Shown: positions 24,969-33,850 of the stretch, in pieces
Numbering within the stretch: the stretch's first letter is position 1
How the letters are laid out: every line of letters begins with the position of its first letter
Source: Rhizobium freirei PRF 81
GTDB taxonomy: Bacteria > Pseudomonadota > Alphaproteobacteria > Rhizobiales > Rhizobiaceae
Direction of reading: 5' to 3'
Assembly (NCBI RefSeq): GCF_000359745.1
Contig: NZ_AQHN01000095.1
Span: 62,001 to 126,000 of the forward strand
Length of the DNA: 64,000 bases
Made by a program: the position numbers and the translations under genes
The notes under the pieces: generated by a model
Told to the model about the DNA's origin: nothing
Database searches by the model: none
What the model saw: the letters and a program-made list of their open reading frames with translations, nothing else

Positions 24969-25955
24969 TTAGCGTTCACTAGGATATTTCAATCCAATCT
25001 GCGCGCGCACCTCGTCCAACGTGGCCATAATATCGACAGATTGGGACGGTGGCATGATTTCGCTTTCGATCAGCCCGTTGCGGACTAAGCGCTCAGCTTC
25101 TTCGGCTTGGAACTGCATGCCGCGGCCTTCAACTGAACCATCGAAGGTCTCAAGAATATTGTTTTCATTGTCATGCACGCGGAATGTGGTCGGCGAATAC
25201 CAAACCCGGTCGATCTCGATCCGCCCTTTCGTCCCAACGATACTTGCCCGATTTGGCCCCGAACTGTCGCTTGACGACAAGGTAGTGACGATTGCACCTG
25301 ATGCATATTGAAAGAGCATCGCGATCTGCCTGTCCACACCTGTGTCCTGGAACGTCGCCATCGCTTTAATCGACGCAGGCTTGCCCAGAATGTCCCAGGC
25401 GAACGATACGGGATAGATGCCTAAGTCCAGCAAGGCGCCACCACCCAGTTGCAGCGCGTTCAGACGATGCTTCGGATCATCGGGAAGCTTCTGGCGATGA
25501 TCAGCGGTGATGGAACGGACTTCCCCGATCATGCCGTCGGCGATGAGCTCACGGATGCGGCGCATGTGCGGAAGAAAACGTGTCCACATGGCCTCGAGTA
25601 CGACCAAGCCCTTAGCGCGGGCCAAGTCCACAATCTCGGCGGCTTCCTTGGCATTGAGAGTGAAAGGCTTCTCGACAAGAATGTGCTTGCCGGCGTTGAG
25701 CGCAAGTTTCGCTGCAGAGACATGCTGGGGATGCGGGGTCGCAATGTAGATGATGTCGACGTGGGGGTCCTCCACCAACGCCTGATAGCTGCCATGCGCC
25801 CTTACGATTCCGTAGATCTTTGCAAAGCGATCCGCACTCTCCTGTGCGCGGGATCCTACCGCCGCCACCGAATGACCTGTCTGGATCAGATCTTTGACGA
25901 ACAGATCGGCTATCCAGCCAGTCGCCAATATTCCCCATCGTATCGTTTTGGCCAA
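24969..25955 (-). CDS. Gfo/Idh/MocA-family oxidoreductase
   Basis: NAD(P)-dependent sugar or cyclitol dehydrogenase. The TTG at 25955, with GGAG about ten bases upstream, gives 328 residues that begin exactly at the Rossmann fold (IRWGILATGWIA); the longer frame from 26057 has an unrelated basic leader and is rejected. The conserved EKP motif is in ILVEKPFTLNAKEA near 95, and the C-terminal beta-sheet domain includes GGGALLDLGIYPVS with the conserved D-G-YP step. Last gene of the 3-keto-glycoside operon, 98 bases after the UPF0303 gene. Substrate unknown. Confidence 0.9.
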   Translation of the reverse strand: MAKTIRWGILATGWIADLFVKDLIQTGHSVAAVGSRAQESADRFAKIYGIVRAHGSYQALVEDPHVDIIYIATPHPQHVSAAKLALNAGKHILVEKPFTLNAKEAAEIVDLARAKGLVVLEAMWTRFLPHMRRIRELIADGMIGEVRSITADHRQKLPDDPKHRLNALQLGGGALLDLGIYPVSFAWDILGKPASIKAMATFQDTGVDRQIAMLFQYASGAIVTTLSSSDSSGPNRASIVGTKGRIEIDRVWYSPTTFRVHDNENNILETFDGSVEGRGMQFQAEEAERLVRNGLIESEIMPPSQSVDIMATLDEVRAQIGLKYPSER

Positions 25956-26053
25956 TTGTCTTCTCCGTTGAATTGTTTTGAAGCTTTGGTGTTCTTTCGC
26001 GCGCCGATGATGAGGATCAGGTCCCAGTTTGCGTTGGCGACTCCCTAATGTCC

Positions 26054-26521
26054 TCATCGATCCACGGTCAACAGCTCCCGCAGGGCATTTGTTACGAGTA
26101 GATGATCTTCCAAGTCGGGAAGCCCACTGACGCCCACCGTTCCAATCAGCGTGCCACCCCGCAATATTAGGGGAAACCCGCCCCCGCTGGCCACGAAGTC
26201 AGATTCCGGCAGTCGAAAACGACTGTTGAAATCAAATCCTCCTTGTTCAGCTTCCAGTCGCATCGCCAGGGAGCTGCGATGAAATCGATGGGCAACGGAT
26301 CGCTTTCGAGCGGCCCAGTCCGTATTGTCCGGGGTAGCGCCGGGCATTAGTAGGGCGAACACCACATCGGTCCCGTGTGCTACGGTAATTGCTGCCGGCA
26401 GTGACCGAGCGGTCGCGTGCGCCTGCATGATGCAGCCGAGTTTCCAGGCAAAATCATAGTCAAACGTCGCAAGTTGCAGGTCCTTCAGTTCTTCGGCAAG
26501 CGTATCGAGCGTGTGGTTCAT
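26054..26521 (-). CDS. UPF0303 / heme-degrading-domain (HbpS/GlcG-like) protein
   Basis: The 155-residue protein from the ATG at 26521 has the PF03928-type fold signatures: FDYDFAWKLGCIM near the N-terminus, TDWAARKRSVAHRF in the middle, and GGGFPLIL plus IGTVGVSGLPDLEDH at the C-terminus. Members have unknown or redox/cofactor-related roles; none is proven for the UPF0303 branch. It lies between two Gfo/Idh/MocA genes in one operon, and a paralog lies beside another such gene at 36104, which hints at a role in sugar oxidation. Confidence 0.85.
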   Translation of the reverse strand: MNHTLDTLAEELKDLQLATFDYDFAWKLGCIMQAHATARSLPAAITVAHGTDVVFALLMPGATPDNTDWAARKRSVAHRFHRSSLAMRLEAEQGGFDFNSRFRLPESDFVASGGGFPLILRGGTLIGTVGVSGLPDLEDHLLVTNALRELLTVDR

Positions 26522-26593
26522 CGTGGGTGTCTTCCAGCTTATTGTTCGAGAAGGCCGGGCCATGCTGACCAAGACGCACGGTCCTACATTGGT

Positions 26594-27493
26594 TCAATCC
26601 ATTGGATAGGCCACGAAAGCAAACCGGCGGCTGTCGGGCGACCAGCTGTTGACGTTGATTGTGCCTTGACCTCCGAAGATCCGTGCCACCGTGGCAGCGG
26701 CGGACCAATCGCCATCGCGCATCAATTTCAGCTCGACCCAAAGATCGGCCGGATGTCCCTTGGTTCCAGGTGGATAGGCCAAATAGGCTGCAAGCTTGCC
26801 ATCAGGAGACAGGTGCGGGAACCAGTCGACGGTCGAGGCATGGGTCAGCCTTTCGATCTCGGATCCATCCGGCCTCATGCGTGCGATCTGAGCATGGCCC
26901 GAAAAGGCTTCGGTGTTGAAATAGATCCAGGCGCCGTCTGGACTATATTCCGGCCCGTCAGCGGGTGCTCCGCCCGAGGTGATCTGGCGAAATCCGGTTC
27001 CGTCCGAACCGACGGTACAGATCTCTGCTGAGAGAAACGCAAAGCTGTCCTCAGTGATCCGCGCCTGGACGCCGACAAAGGAGAGCTGCCGCCCGTCAGG
27101 CGATACGCCATGCAGGAAGTGCAAGAGGTCGATGGGGCCCTCCTTGCCGGAGATCTGGACGGCCTTCCCGCCCGATATCGGCGCCCGGTAAAGCTGCCAG
27201 TCGTCATAGGCCGAAACAAAGATATGCTCTCCGTCGGGATCCAGCACATGATCGTTGTTCAAGGGCGGCACCCCTTGCAAATTGATCGTCTGCAGGCGCG
27301 GATTTTCGAGTGGCAATCGCCAAAGCAGCCCTTTCCCGTTCAGGATCAGCGCATCATCCTGAAGGGTCCAGTTCGGCGCTTCCAGCAGGAGGTCCGTGGT
27401 CTCCAGGATCATGCGGTTCTCACCGCTGGCCGTGTCATGAATCCAGACTTGGCAGCGCTGGCCTGCGGCCAGTTCGCGGGGTGGAATCTTCAT
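26594..27493 (-). CDS. TolB-like beta-propeller protein, cytoplasmic
   Basis: The 299-residue protein is built of PD40/TolB-type blades: repeated D-P-D-G or S-P-D-G turns (LDPDGEHIFVSAYDD, GVSPDGRQLSFVG, YSPDGAWIYFNT, LSPDGKLAAYLA, WSPDSRRFAFVA). Unlike TolB it has no signal peptide, so it should be cytosolic. It overlaps the upstream dehydrogenase gene by four bases. Such propellers can be lyases (oligogalacturonate lyase-like) or binding proteins; a carbohydrate-active role is plausible here but not shown. Confidence 0.85.
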   Translation of the reverse strand: MKIPPRELAAGQRCQVWIHDTASGENRMILETTDLLLEAPNWTLQDDALILNGKGLLWRLPLENPRLQTINLQGVPPLNNDHVLDPDGEHIFVSAYDDWQLYRAPISGGKAVQISGKEGPIDLLHFLHGVSPDGRQLSFVGVQARITEDSFAFLSAEICTVGSDGTGFRQITSGGAPADGPEYSPDGAWIYFNTEAFSGHAQIARMRPDGSEIERLTHASTVDWFPHLSPDGKLAAYLAYPPGTKGHPADLWVELKLMRDGDWSAAATVARIFGGQGTINVNSWSPDSRRFAFVAYPMD

Positions 27494-28491
27494 GGCAGGA
27501 GCCCTCCTCTGATCTGGATCACGGCCTGATCCAACAACCGCATTACGCTGAGCGTCAACTCATGCGACACCAGAGCACTTTCACCGCAGCCTTCCCGCAG
27601 GCAGCGCCCGGCCTCTTCGATTTCCCAGCGATAGCGTTCAGCGTTGGAAGGTTCGTTAACCTCCTCCAGCTCGCGGCCCCGGGCGCTGATCAGTGCTCGC
27701 CCGGGATTGAAGAGATTGTCGGTGACCGCAAGCCAGCCCTCGTCCCCGATCAGCTGGAAGCTGGACGAACCGCCACCTTTGGCGCCCAGAACGAAGCCGC
27801 CCGACATCGTGGCATAACCATCGTCGTTCTTCAGCTGTATCATCGAGCCGCTGTCGACGCCGCGCTCGGTAAGCAGGGCCGAGGCGGCGACCCGCGCACC
27901 CGTCATGAGGTTCGGGGCAAGTCCGGCGAGGATGTTCATCGGGTAGACCATGCATTCCAATGTAAAGCTGCCACCCAGATCCGGATCCTCGATCCGATGC
28001 CCCCTGGTCGCGCCCATTGGTCCGATCGAGGCCGCAAAGGCACGCGGCATTCCGATGTCCCCTGCCGCGATGACACCTGCCAGCCTGCGAAACAGCGGGT
28101 TGCAAAGCGTCCACATGGCGTCCATGACGAAGAGACCCCGCGTCCGGGCCAGCTGGATGATATCGGCTGCCTGCGATGCGTTCATCGCAAAGGGCTTTTC
28201 GACGAGCACCGGCTTGCCGCTTTCCAGCACCATCCGGGCGTGGGCATGATGATGGCTGTGCGGCGTCGCGATATAGACGATGTCAACCCGTGGATCGGCT
28301 GTGAGCGCGGCGTAATCGCCATAGGCCGTCGCGATGTCATGGCGATCGGCAAAGGCTTTGGCCCTAACAAGATCGCGGGAAGCAACCGCGACGCAGCGCG
28401 CACCGGTGGTGCGGGCGAGATCCTCGGCAAACAGTTGGGCAATCCACCCGGGGCCGATGATGCCCCAGCCGATGTCGGCGGTCTCTGGCAT
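27490..28491 (-). CDS. Gfo/Idh/MocA-family oxidoreductase
   Basis: The 333-residue dehydrogenase has the Rossmann start IGWGIIGPGWIAQLF, the EKP motif (VLVEKPFAMNASQA) near 95, and a C-terminal domain with GSFTLECMVYPMNILAG. It follows the DUF1080 gene by three bases. In 3-keto-glycoside pathways an enzyme of this family oxidises the C3 hydroxyl of a glucosyl unit to make the substrate of the DUF1080 hydrolase; that is the best guess for this gene. Cofactor and substrate are not determined. Confidence 0.92.
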   Translation of the reverse strand: MPETADIGWGIIGPGWIAQLFAEDLARTTGARCVAVASRDLVRAKAFADRHDIATAYGDYAALTADPRVDIVYIATPHSHHHAHARMVLESGKPVLVEKPFAMNASQAADIIQLARTRGLFVMDAMWTLCNPLFRRLAGVIAAGDIGMPRAFAASIGPMGATRGHRIEDPDLGGSFTLECMVYPMNILAGLAPNLMTGARVAASALLTERGVDSGSMIQLKNDDGYATMSGGFVLGAKGGGSSSFQLIGDEGWLAVTDNLFNPGRALISARGRELEEVNEPSNAERYRWEIEEAGRCLREGCGESALVSHELTLSVMRLLDQAVIQIRGGLLP

Positions 28492-28494
28492 TGC

Positions 28495-29355
28495 TCAAAG
28501 CTCCTTGATGCGGATATTGCGCCAGCGGCAAGCGGCTGTGCGGCCCCAGCGCCCCTCGCCCAGCCTCTTGTCGTTGTCATGAACCTCGAAAGCGATATGT
28601 CCCTTAGGCCCAAGGAAATCGGTCACCGCATCGGCGTCGTAGTTCGGAAACTTCATCGTGGCGAGGTCGATGGACGCAATCAGCAATCCATTGATCCACA
28701 CTGAAGCCTTGGGCTTAGGCCCGGCGATCCGAACGCGAAAGGCGTTCCAATCGTCGAATTTCCAGGCGGACAGAAAGTCCTCGACGGAACAAGACTCGGT
28801 CAGCAAATCGCGCTTGGCCTGGGTGAAGGGTTCGATCGAGGTTTTCGGATCGTCCTGGCAGAGGCCGATGGGTTTTCCATCGGCGTCGAGCACCACATCC
28901 AGGGCGAAAGGCACGGCGTGAAAGCCGCTGATGCCATTGCCATAAAAGCCACCGATCGAGCCGGATTGTCGGTGGTCAAGCAGGACCTGGAAGCCGTGAA
29001 AGGTGTCAGGCTTCTTGCGCAGCATGATCCCGGTGTCGGCGGGCCAGTCCGGCTTGGCCTCGAAGATCAGTTCGAAATCGCCATAGGTCTTCTCGGTGAC
29101 CAGATAGCCGCCCCAGCCGCTGCCGGGCCTGTCCTGCCGGCCGACAATCGCTCCATCCTCCACTGTCCAGACCGCGGGATGCAGGGCAGCCTGCTCGTTG
29201 TAGTCGGCTGGGAAGGCATCCGGATGAGCTTCTTGCACGGTCGGGCCGCCCGGCCACATCTGGCCATAGGTACGCGGCGTCGCGAACCAGCCGTTCAGCG
29301 TATTGCCATCGAAAATTGGGGTAAAACCATTCTCATCCGCGTACGTCATCGGCAA
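28495..29355 (-). CDS. DUF1080 3-keto-disaccharide/glycoside hydrolase
   Basis: The 286-residue protein is a concanavalin-like sandwich of the 3-keto-disaccharide hydrolase family (PF06439): FTPIFDGNTLNGW at the N-terminus, a mid section with GDFELIFEAKPDWPADTGIMLR (the hallmark E-x-K plus N/D-SGI/TGI step), QVLLDHRQSGSIGG, and the terminal HIAFEVHDNDKRLGEGRWGR and WRNIRIKEL. No signal peptide. Known members cleave 3-keto-glycosides by an elimination route. It sits between the importer genes and a dehydrogenase able to make 3-keto substrates. Confidence 0.92.
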   Translation of the reverse strand: MPMTYADENGFTPIFDGNTLNGWFATPRTYGQMWPGGPTVQEAHPDAFPADYNEQAALHPAVWTVEDGAIVGRQDRPGSGWGGYLVTEKTYGDFELIFEAKPDWPADTGIMLRKKPDTFHGFQVLLDHRQSGSIGGFYGNGISGFHAVPFALDVVLDADGKPIGLCQDDPKTSIEPFTQAKRDLLTESCSVEDFLSAWKFDDWNAFRVRIAGPKPKASVWINGLLIASIDLATMKFPNYDADAVTDFLGPKGHIAFEVHDNDKRLGEGRWGRTAACRWRNIRIKEL

Positions 29356-29393
29356 TGTCCTTTCGGGTGGAGGGTGAAGTGAACCGCAGGTGC

Positions 29394-30506
29394 TCAGAGC
29401 CGCTGCCCGCTTTGTGCGTCGAAGAGCGAAACCAGAGCTGGATCGATTTCAAATGTGATATGGGAGGCCTCGTCGAAGCCCTGAAGCGTATCGACCCGGA
29501 TCGAAAGGGGATCTTGGCCAAGACGCCCCCAGAGGAGCGTCTCCGCGCCCATAGGTTCGGCCGAGACGATGGGGCTGGACGCATGAAAGAGTGACTGGCC
29601 GGTAAGGCGCGTTCCGACATGCTCGGGCCGTAGTCCAAGGGTAGCCTTGCCGGGTATGGGAGTCGCGGTGGCAAACTTGTAGCCGGTCAGGGACAGTTCA
29701 AACCCGCGTCCGACGAACGTCGCCTCCGCGCCCCGCACCTGCACTTCGCCATCGAAGAAGTTCATGCTGGGCGAACCGATGAAGCCTGCCACGAAGCGGT
29801 TTTGCGGGTGACGGTAGATCTCCTTCGGCGTTCCGATCTGACGGATCACGCCGCCTTCCATCACGGCGATGCGATCGGCAAGGGTCAGCGCCTCGATCTG
29901 GTCGTGGGTTACGAAAATCATCGTCGTGCCCAATTGCTTGTGGAGCCGCTTCAATTCTCCGCGCAACTCGGTCCGGAGCTTTGCGTCGAGATTGGACAGG
30001 GGTTCGTCAAAGAGGAAGACGCCGGCATGCCGCACCAACGCCCGTCCGATCGCGACCCGCTGCCGCTGGCCGCCTGAAAGCTGGCGCGGCTTGCGCTCGA
30101 GAAGTGCTGTCAGTTGCAGGATCTCCGCCGCCTCGGTCACCCGCCTGTCGATCACTGCCTTGTCGGCCCCGGTCATGCGCAGACCGAAAGACAGGTTTCC
30201 CCGCACCGTCATTTGCGGATAAAGCGCGTAGGATTGGAACACCATGCCGATATCGCGATCCTTGGGTTCATGCCAGGTGACGTTTTCGTCGCCGATCCAG
30301 ATCTGGCCGCCAGAGACGTCCCGAAGCCCTGCGATGACGCTGAGTAGCGTGGACTTGCCGCAGCCCGAGGCCCCGAGAAGAACGATGAATTCTCCCGGGG
30401 CGATCTCGAAGTCCAGCTCGCGGATCACGTGAACCGCCCCGTATGAGACGCGCACCTTGCGGACAGAGACGCCCTTGGCCTTTCCCTCTTTCAAAATATT
30501 GTCCAT
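29394..30506 (-). CDS. Sugar ABC transporter ATPase (UgpC/MsmK family)
   Basis: The 370-residue CUT1 ATPase has Walker A GASGCGKST near 47, Q-loop FQSYALYPQ, signature LSGGQRQR, Walker B VFLFDEPLSNLD, switch FVTHDQIEALTLAD, and a C-terminal TOBE domain. It is paralogous to the ATPase at 16976. It follows the permease by three bases and precedes the DUF1080 gene by 38. Confidence 0.95.
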   Translation of the reverse strand: MDNILKEGKAKGVSVRKVRVSYGAVHVIRELDFEIAPGEFIVLLGASGCGKSTLLSVIAGLRDVSGGQIWIGDENVTWHEPKDRDIGMVFQSYALYPQMTVRGNLSFGLRMTGADKAVIDRRVTEAAEILQLTALLERKPRQLSGGQRQRVAIGRALVRHAGVFLFDEPLSNLDAKLRTELRGELKRLHKQLGTTMIFVTHDQIEALTLADRIAVMEGGVIRQIGTPKEIYRHPQNRFVAGFIGSPSMNFFDGEVQVRGAEATFVGRGFELSLTGYKFATATPIPGKATLGLRPEHVGTRLTGQSLFHASSPIVSAEPMGAETLLWGRLGQDPLSIRVDTLQGFDEASHITFEIDPALVSLFDAQSGQRL

Positions 30507-30509
30507 GTC

Positions 30510-31397
30510 TTATCCCTTCAACGCGCCATCGGAAATTCCACGGACGAACCATCGGCCCGAGGCGAAATAGACCAAGAGTGGCACCATGGCAGCGAGCATC
30601 GTGGCAGCCATATTCACGTTGTATTCCTTCTCGCCGTATTGGCTGGTGACGATCGAGGTGAGCAGCACCGTGATGGGTTGGTTCGGTCGCCCCGCGAAGA
30701 TCAGGCTGAAGAGGTAGTCGTTCCAAGAGCCGGTAAATTGCAGGATGACTGCCACGATCACGATCGGTGTGGAAATGGGCAGCAGGACATAGGCGAAGAT
30801 CGACCAGAACCCACCGCCGTCGATGCGCGCCGCGCTGAACATCTCTTCAGGAACCGCAGCATAGAAGTTGCGAAAGAGAAGTGTGGTGATCGGAAGCGTG
30901 AACCCCGTGTGGATCAGGATAATCCCGGGCAAGGTGCCGAAGAGGCCGGTTGACGTCATCATGCGGACCAGCGGGAAGATGAAGACCTGGATCGGTACGA
31001 AGGTGCTCACCAACAGCAACGTGAACACGAGATTTGCCCCGCGAAACCGCCAAAAGGACAAGGCATAGCCATTGATGGCTCCGAGGATCACTGGAAAGAG
31101 TGTGCCTGGAATGGCGATCTTGAAAGAATTGAGCATGCCCGGACTGATCCCTTTGCAAACCCGCCCAGTGCAAGCACTCGACCAAGCCTTGGCCCAGGCA
31201 TCGAATGTGAGTTCCTTTGGAAAGGCAAAAAGATTGCCGGTCCGGATCTCTGCCATCGGCTTCAGCGACGTGATGATCATCACATAGACGGGCAAGAGGA
31301 AGAACCCCGCCGACACACCGAGGAAGACATAGATGGCGATGCGGGACGCGGAGATTGTCCGGGGCTTGGGTCCCTCTGGAGTAACGGCGCGGTTCAT
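30510..31397 (-). CDS. Sugar ABC permease (MalG type)
   Basis: The ATG at 31397 overlaps the upstream permease stop (ATGA) and gives 295 residues; the longer frame from 31700 is a shadow inside that permease. Six predicted helices; EAA loop EEMFSAARIDGGGFWSIFAYVLLPI. An unusual insert after the first periplasmic segment contains two Cys (WSSACTGRVCKG), perhaps a periplasmic disulfide. Confidence 0.93.
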   Translation of the reverse strand: MNRAVTPEGPKPRTISASRIAIYVFLGVSAGFFLLPVYVMIITSLKPMAEIRTGNLFAFPKELTFDAWAKAWSSACTGRVCKGISPGMLNSFKIAIPGTLFPVILGAINGYALSFWRFRGANLVFTLLLVSTFVPIQVFIFPLVRMMTSTGLFGTLPGIILIHTGFTLPITTLLFRNFYAAVPEEMFSAARIDGGGFWSIFAYVLLPISTPIVIVAVILQFTGSWNDYLFSLIFAGRPNQPITVLLTSIVTSQYGEKEYNVNMAATMLAAMVPLLVYFASGRWFVRGISDGALKG

Positions 31398-32314
31398 TCT
31401 TGCTCTCCCCCTGCCGAGCGCAATTGGCGCAGTCGGATGATGATCCATGGCAGGCCTACCAAGAGCGAGATGGCCAGCAGCATGATGATTGCGGCTGCCG
31501 TCGCCTGGCCGAGGTTGGATCGCTGGAAAAGCATGTCCATGACGTATTTGGCCGGAACTTCGGTCGAAATGCCCGGCCCGCCTCCCGTCATGACGACGAC
31601 GAGGTCGTAGATCTTGATCGCGGTCAGCGACAGGAGCACAGCCGCAGTCGCGATCATCGGGCGGATCATTGCGGGAATGACATAAATATAGACCCGCCAT
31701 CTGGCGACGCCGTCAACACGCGTTGCATTCCAGATGTCCTGGTCGACGCCCCGCAGCCCGGCGAGCATAATGATCATTCCAAGACCGGTCGCCTGCCACA
31801 CGCCAGCACCGACCAGCGCGTAGATGGCGGTCTCCTTGCGTGCCAGCCAGTCAAACTTGAAGTCGGAAAAGCCCCAATTCCGAACGGCCGCCTGAATTCC
31901 ATATGTCGGATCGAACAGCCACTGCCAGACGATCCCCGTCACCACGAAGCTCAGCGAGGCCGACATCAGGAAGATCGTGCGGAAACCGTCTTCGAACCGA
32001 ATATTTTGGTCCAGGAGGACCGCAAGCACATAGCCAAGCGCCAGACATCCGCCGATGAACAGAAGGCCGAAGACCGCGACATTGACGACCGCCACCTGCC
32101 AGAGGTCGGACCCGAATAATCTGATATATTGCTCAAGACCGACGAAATCATTGCTCGGAAGCAGTTTGGAGGACGTAAAAGACGTCCAGACCGTCCACAA
32201 GAGGCCGAAGCAAAGCACGACGACGACAAAAAAGATTGTCGGGGTCATGGCAACGACGGCAGGTAGTCTGCGTAGCGATACAGGCAGGGCCATGGCGTGT
32301 TTCCATTGGAGCAT
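31394..32314 (-). CDS. Sugar ABC permease (MalF/UgpA type)
   Basis: The 306-residue protein (or 299 from the internal ATG at 32293) has six predicted helices, the first near residues 20-42. The EAA loop is DIWNATRVDGVARWRVYIYVIPAM with the conserved G. It is 78 bases after the binding-protein gene, separated by a stem-loop, and pairs with the MalG-type permease next to it. Confidence 0.93.
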   Translation of the reverse strand: MLQWKHAMALPVSLRRLPAVVAMTPTIFFVVVVLCFGLLWTVWTSFTSSKLLPSNDFVGLEQYIRLFGSDLWQVAVVNVAVFGLLFIGGCLALGYVLAVLLDQNIRFEDGFRTIFLMSASLSFVVTGIVWQWLFDPTYGIQAAVRNWGFSDFKFDWLARKETAIYALVGAGVWQATGLGMIIMLAGLRGVDQDIWNATRVDGVARWRVYIYVIPAMIRPMIATAAVLLSLTAIKIYDLVVVMTGGGPGISTEVPAKYVMDMLFQRSNLGQATAAAIIMLLAISLLVGLPWIIIRLRQLRSAGGEQE

Positions 32315-32355
32315 AGCTGGTTAAGCTCCTTGCGAATGGGGCGAGACGGGCTACT

Positions 32356-32377
32356 GGCGGGTCGGGAGAAACCCGCC
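32356..32377 (-). other. Intercistronic stem-loop after binding-protein gene
   Basis: GGCGGGT (32356-32362) and ACCCGCC (32371-32377) pair perfectly around an 8-base loop, 16 bases after the binding-protein stop. It occupies the same place as the stem-loops at 19854 and 42505 in the other two ABC operons. Confidence 0.6.
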
Positions 32378-32392
32378 GGCGTGAACCAGAGC

Positions 32393-33616
32393 CTAGTTCG
32401 TGGACTGGAACGTTTTGAGCATCGCGTCGACCAAACTTTTTGGCGCCGCGCCTTCGTCGCTCCAGTATTGTGCGATGACGTTCAGCATGCCCTTGCGGCG
32501 GTCGGCAGACAGAATGTAGGAATGGGCAGGAAGGCGCTTGGCTGGGTCCTGGAGTACGGCCATGGCCTTTTGAGTGCACTCGTCCATGTGACTCACGTCG
32601 GCGTCGAGGATGCTCGGCATCGAGCCCTTCACAGTGTTGAAAGCCACCTGGGTCGCCTGATCGAGCATGACCGAAGCCAGGAGGATCTGGCCGGGCCGCT
32701 GTGACTCCTTCTTCGGGAAGATAAATGCGTCGCCGGACAGGATCACCGCATCGCTCTGTGGTCCCAGCATGCAGCCATAGTCCACACCCGGCTTCTGCCC
32801 GGCCGCCGAGAATTCGCCCTTGGCCCAATCGCCCATCACCATCATGGCGGCCTGACCGGTTGCGACCATGTTGACCGCGACGTTCCACTGACGCCCGGGG
32901 CTGCCCTCGTCGTCATAGTTTCTCAGCCGCCCGAAAATTTCCGCTGCCTTCTTGAACCCGTCCGACTTGATGGCCGCCTCGTAATCGTCCGTCTGTATCT
33001 GCCGATAGACATCCGGGGCCACACCGGCCAGAACCTTGTTGAAGAGGATCGCCAGCTGCCAGTCCTGGCCGCCAACGGCCAGAGGAATCACGCCCGCCGC
33101 CTTGATCTTGTCCATTGCGGCGAAAAGCTCGTCGTAGGTCTTGGGCTCTTCAATGCCTACTTTCTTGAACACGGCCTTCGAATACCACAACCAGACTTCA
33201 GACTGTGCGTTGACCGGCGCAGCATAGACATGACCATCACGGGTGATGGCGTTCCAAACGAAATCAGGGAGCCGCTCCTTCCATTTCTGTTCTGTAGCGA
33301 CGGAATCGATGTCAGAGAGAAGGCCCGCTTTGTAGAGTTCGTCCAGATCGCTGCCCGTGGCGAACTTCGCCGCCCCCATCGGATCCCCCGCAACAATGCG
33401 TGTCACTGCCGGAGCAATCGAATCGCCTGGGACCGCATCATCGATCCAAGTCCCACCCTTGGCCTCGAAGGCTGATGCTATGGCGTTCAGGGCGACCGAC
33501 TCACCGCCCGACACCCAATTGGTATAAACCTCGACACTCAGGTCCTGCGCCTGCGCCGACGTCGTCAGCAACAGCGCGACTAGACCGCCAAGAGCAGCCA
33601 TCTTACCGTGAAGCAT
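32393..33616 (-). CDS. Sugar ABC substrate-binding protein (family 1)
   Basis: The 407-residue precursor has a signal peptide to about residue 23 (AQA-Q). The mature part shows the family-1 layout (VEVYTNWVSGGESVALNAIASAF in pieces, YAAPVNAQSEVWLWYSKAVFKKVGI, GQAAMMVMGDWAKGEF) and a C-terminal pair of Cys. Resembles glucose/mannose-type receptors of the CUT1 group. First gene of the operon that ends at 24969; ligand is presumably the glycoside handled by the DUF1080 and dehydrogenase enzymes. Confidence 0.94.
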   Translation of the reverse strand: MLHGKMAALGGLVALLLTTSAQAQDLSVEVYTNWVSGGESVALNAIASAFEAKGGTWIDDAVPGDSIAPAVTRIVAGDPMGAAKFATGSDLDELYKAGLLSDIDSVATEQKWKERLPDFVWNAITRDGHVYAAPVNAQSEVWLWYSKAVFKKVGIEEPKTYDELFAAMDKIKAAGVIPLAVGGQDWQLAILFNKVLAGVAPDVYRQIQTDDYEAAIKSDGFKKAAEIFGRLRNYDDEGSPGRQWNVAVNMVATGQAAMMVMGDWAKGEFSAAGQKPGVDYGCMLGPQSDAVILSGDAFIFPKKESQRPGQILLASVMLDQATQVAFNTVKGSMPSILDADVSHMDECTQKAMAVLQDPAKRLPAHSYILSADRRKGMLNVIAQYWSDEGAAPKSLVDAMLKTFQSTN

Positions 33617-33781
33617 TCCAGTTTCCTCCTCCAGGGTTGCAAGACTTCCGCGATCTGCCTCCTGGCGACGGCGGTCAGGCCAATTGACGGCAACCTTCTT
33701 TCTCTTTCCCTAGCGCCCCACTCCTCAATGGCACACCATTCGTAGGTCAGAAATTTGTAGTAAGGATGCGTCTATTTAGTG

Positions 33782-33834
33782 TGGTAGCGTTACTACATTC
33801 GCTTTGCAAGTGGTTTATTGTGCTGTATGCACAA
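33782..33834. promoter_or_regulatory. Candidate LacI operators between divergent genes
   Basis: Two dyads lie in the 234-base divergent region. TGGTAGCGTTACTA (33782-33795) is a near-palindrome with a central CG, as in LacI-family operators. TTGTGCTGTATGCACAA (33818-33834) has perfect 6-base arms with a 5-base centre and lies 17 bases before the regulator start. Which one binds the adjacent LacI-type protein is not known. Confidence 0.5.
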
Positions 33835-33850
33835 CTGAGGCACTGACTGT

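Noticed and set aside
27310..28704. Plus-strand frame of 464 codons
   Set aside because: Runs antisense across three overlapping operon genes with recognised families.
31398..31700. N-terminal extension of the MalG-type permease
   Set aside because: The extra 101 residues are a His/Arg/Pro-rich shadow of the upstream permease; ATGA overlap at 31397 marks the start.
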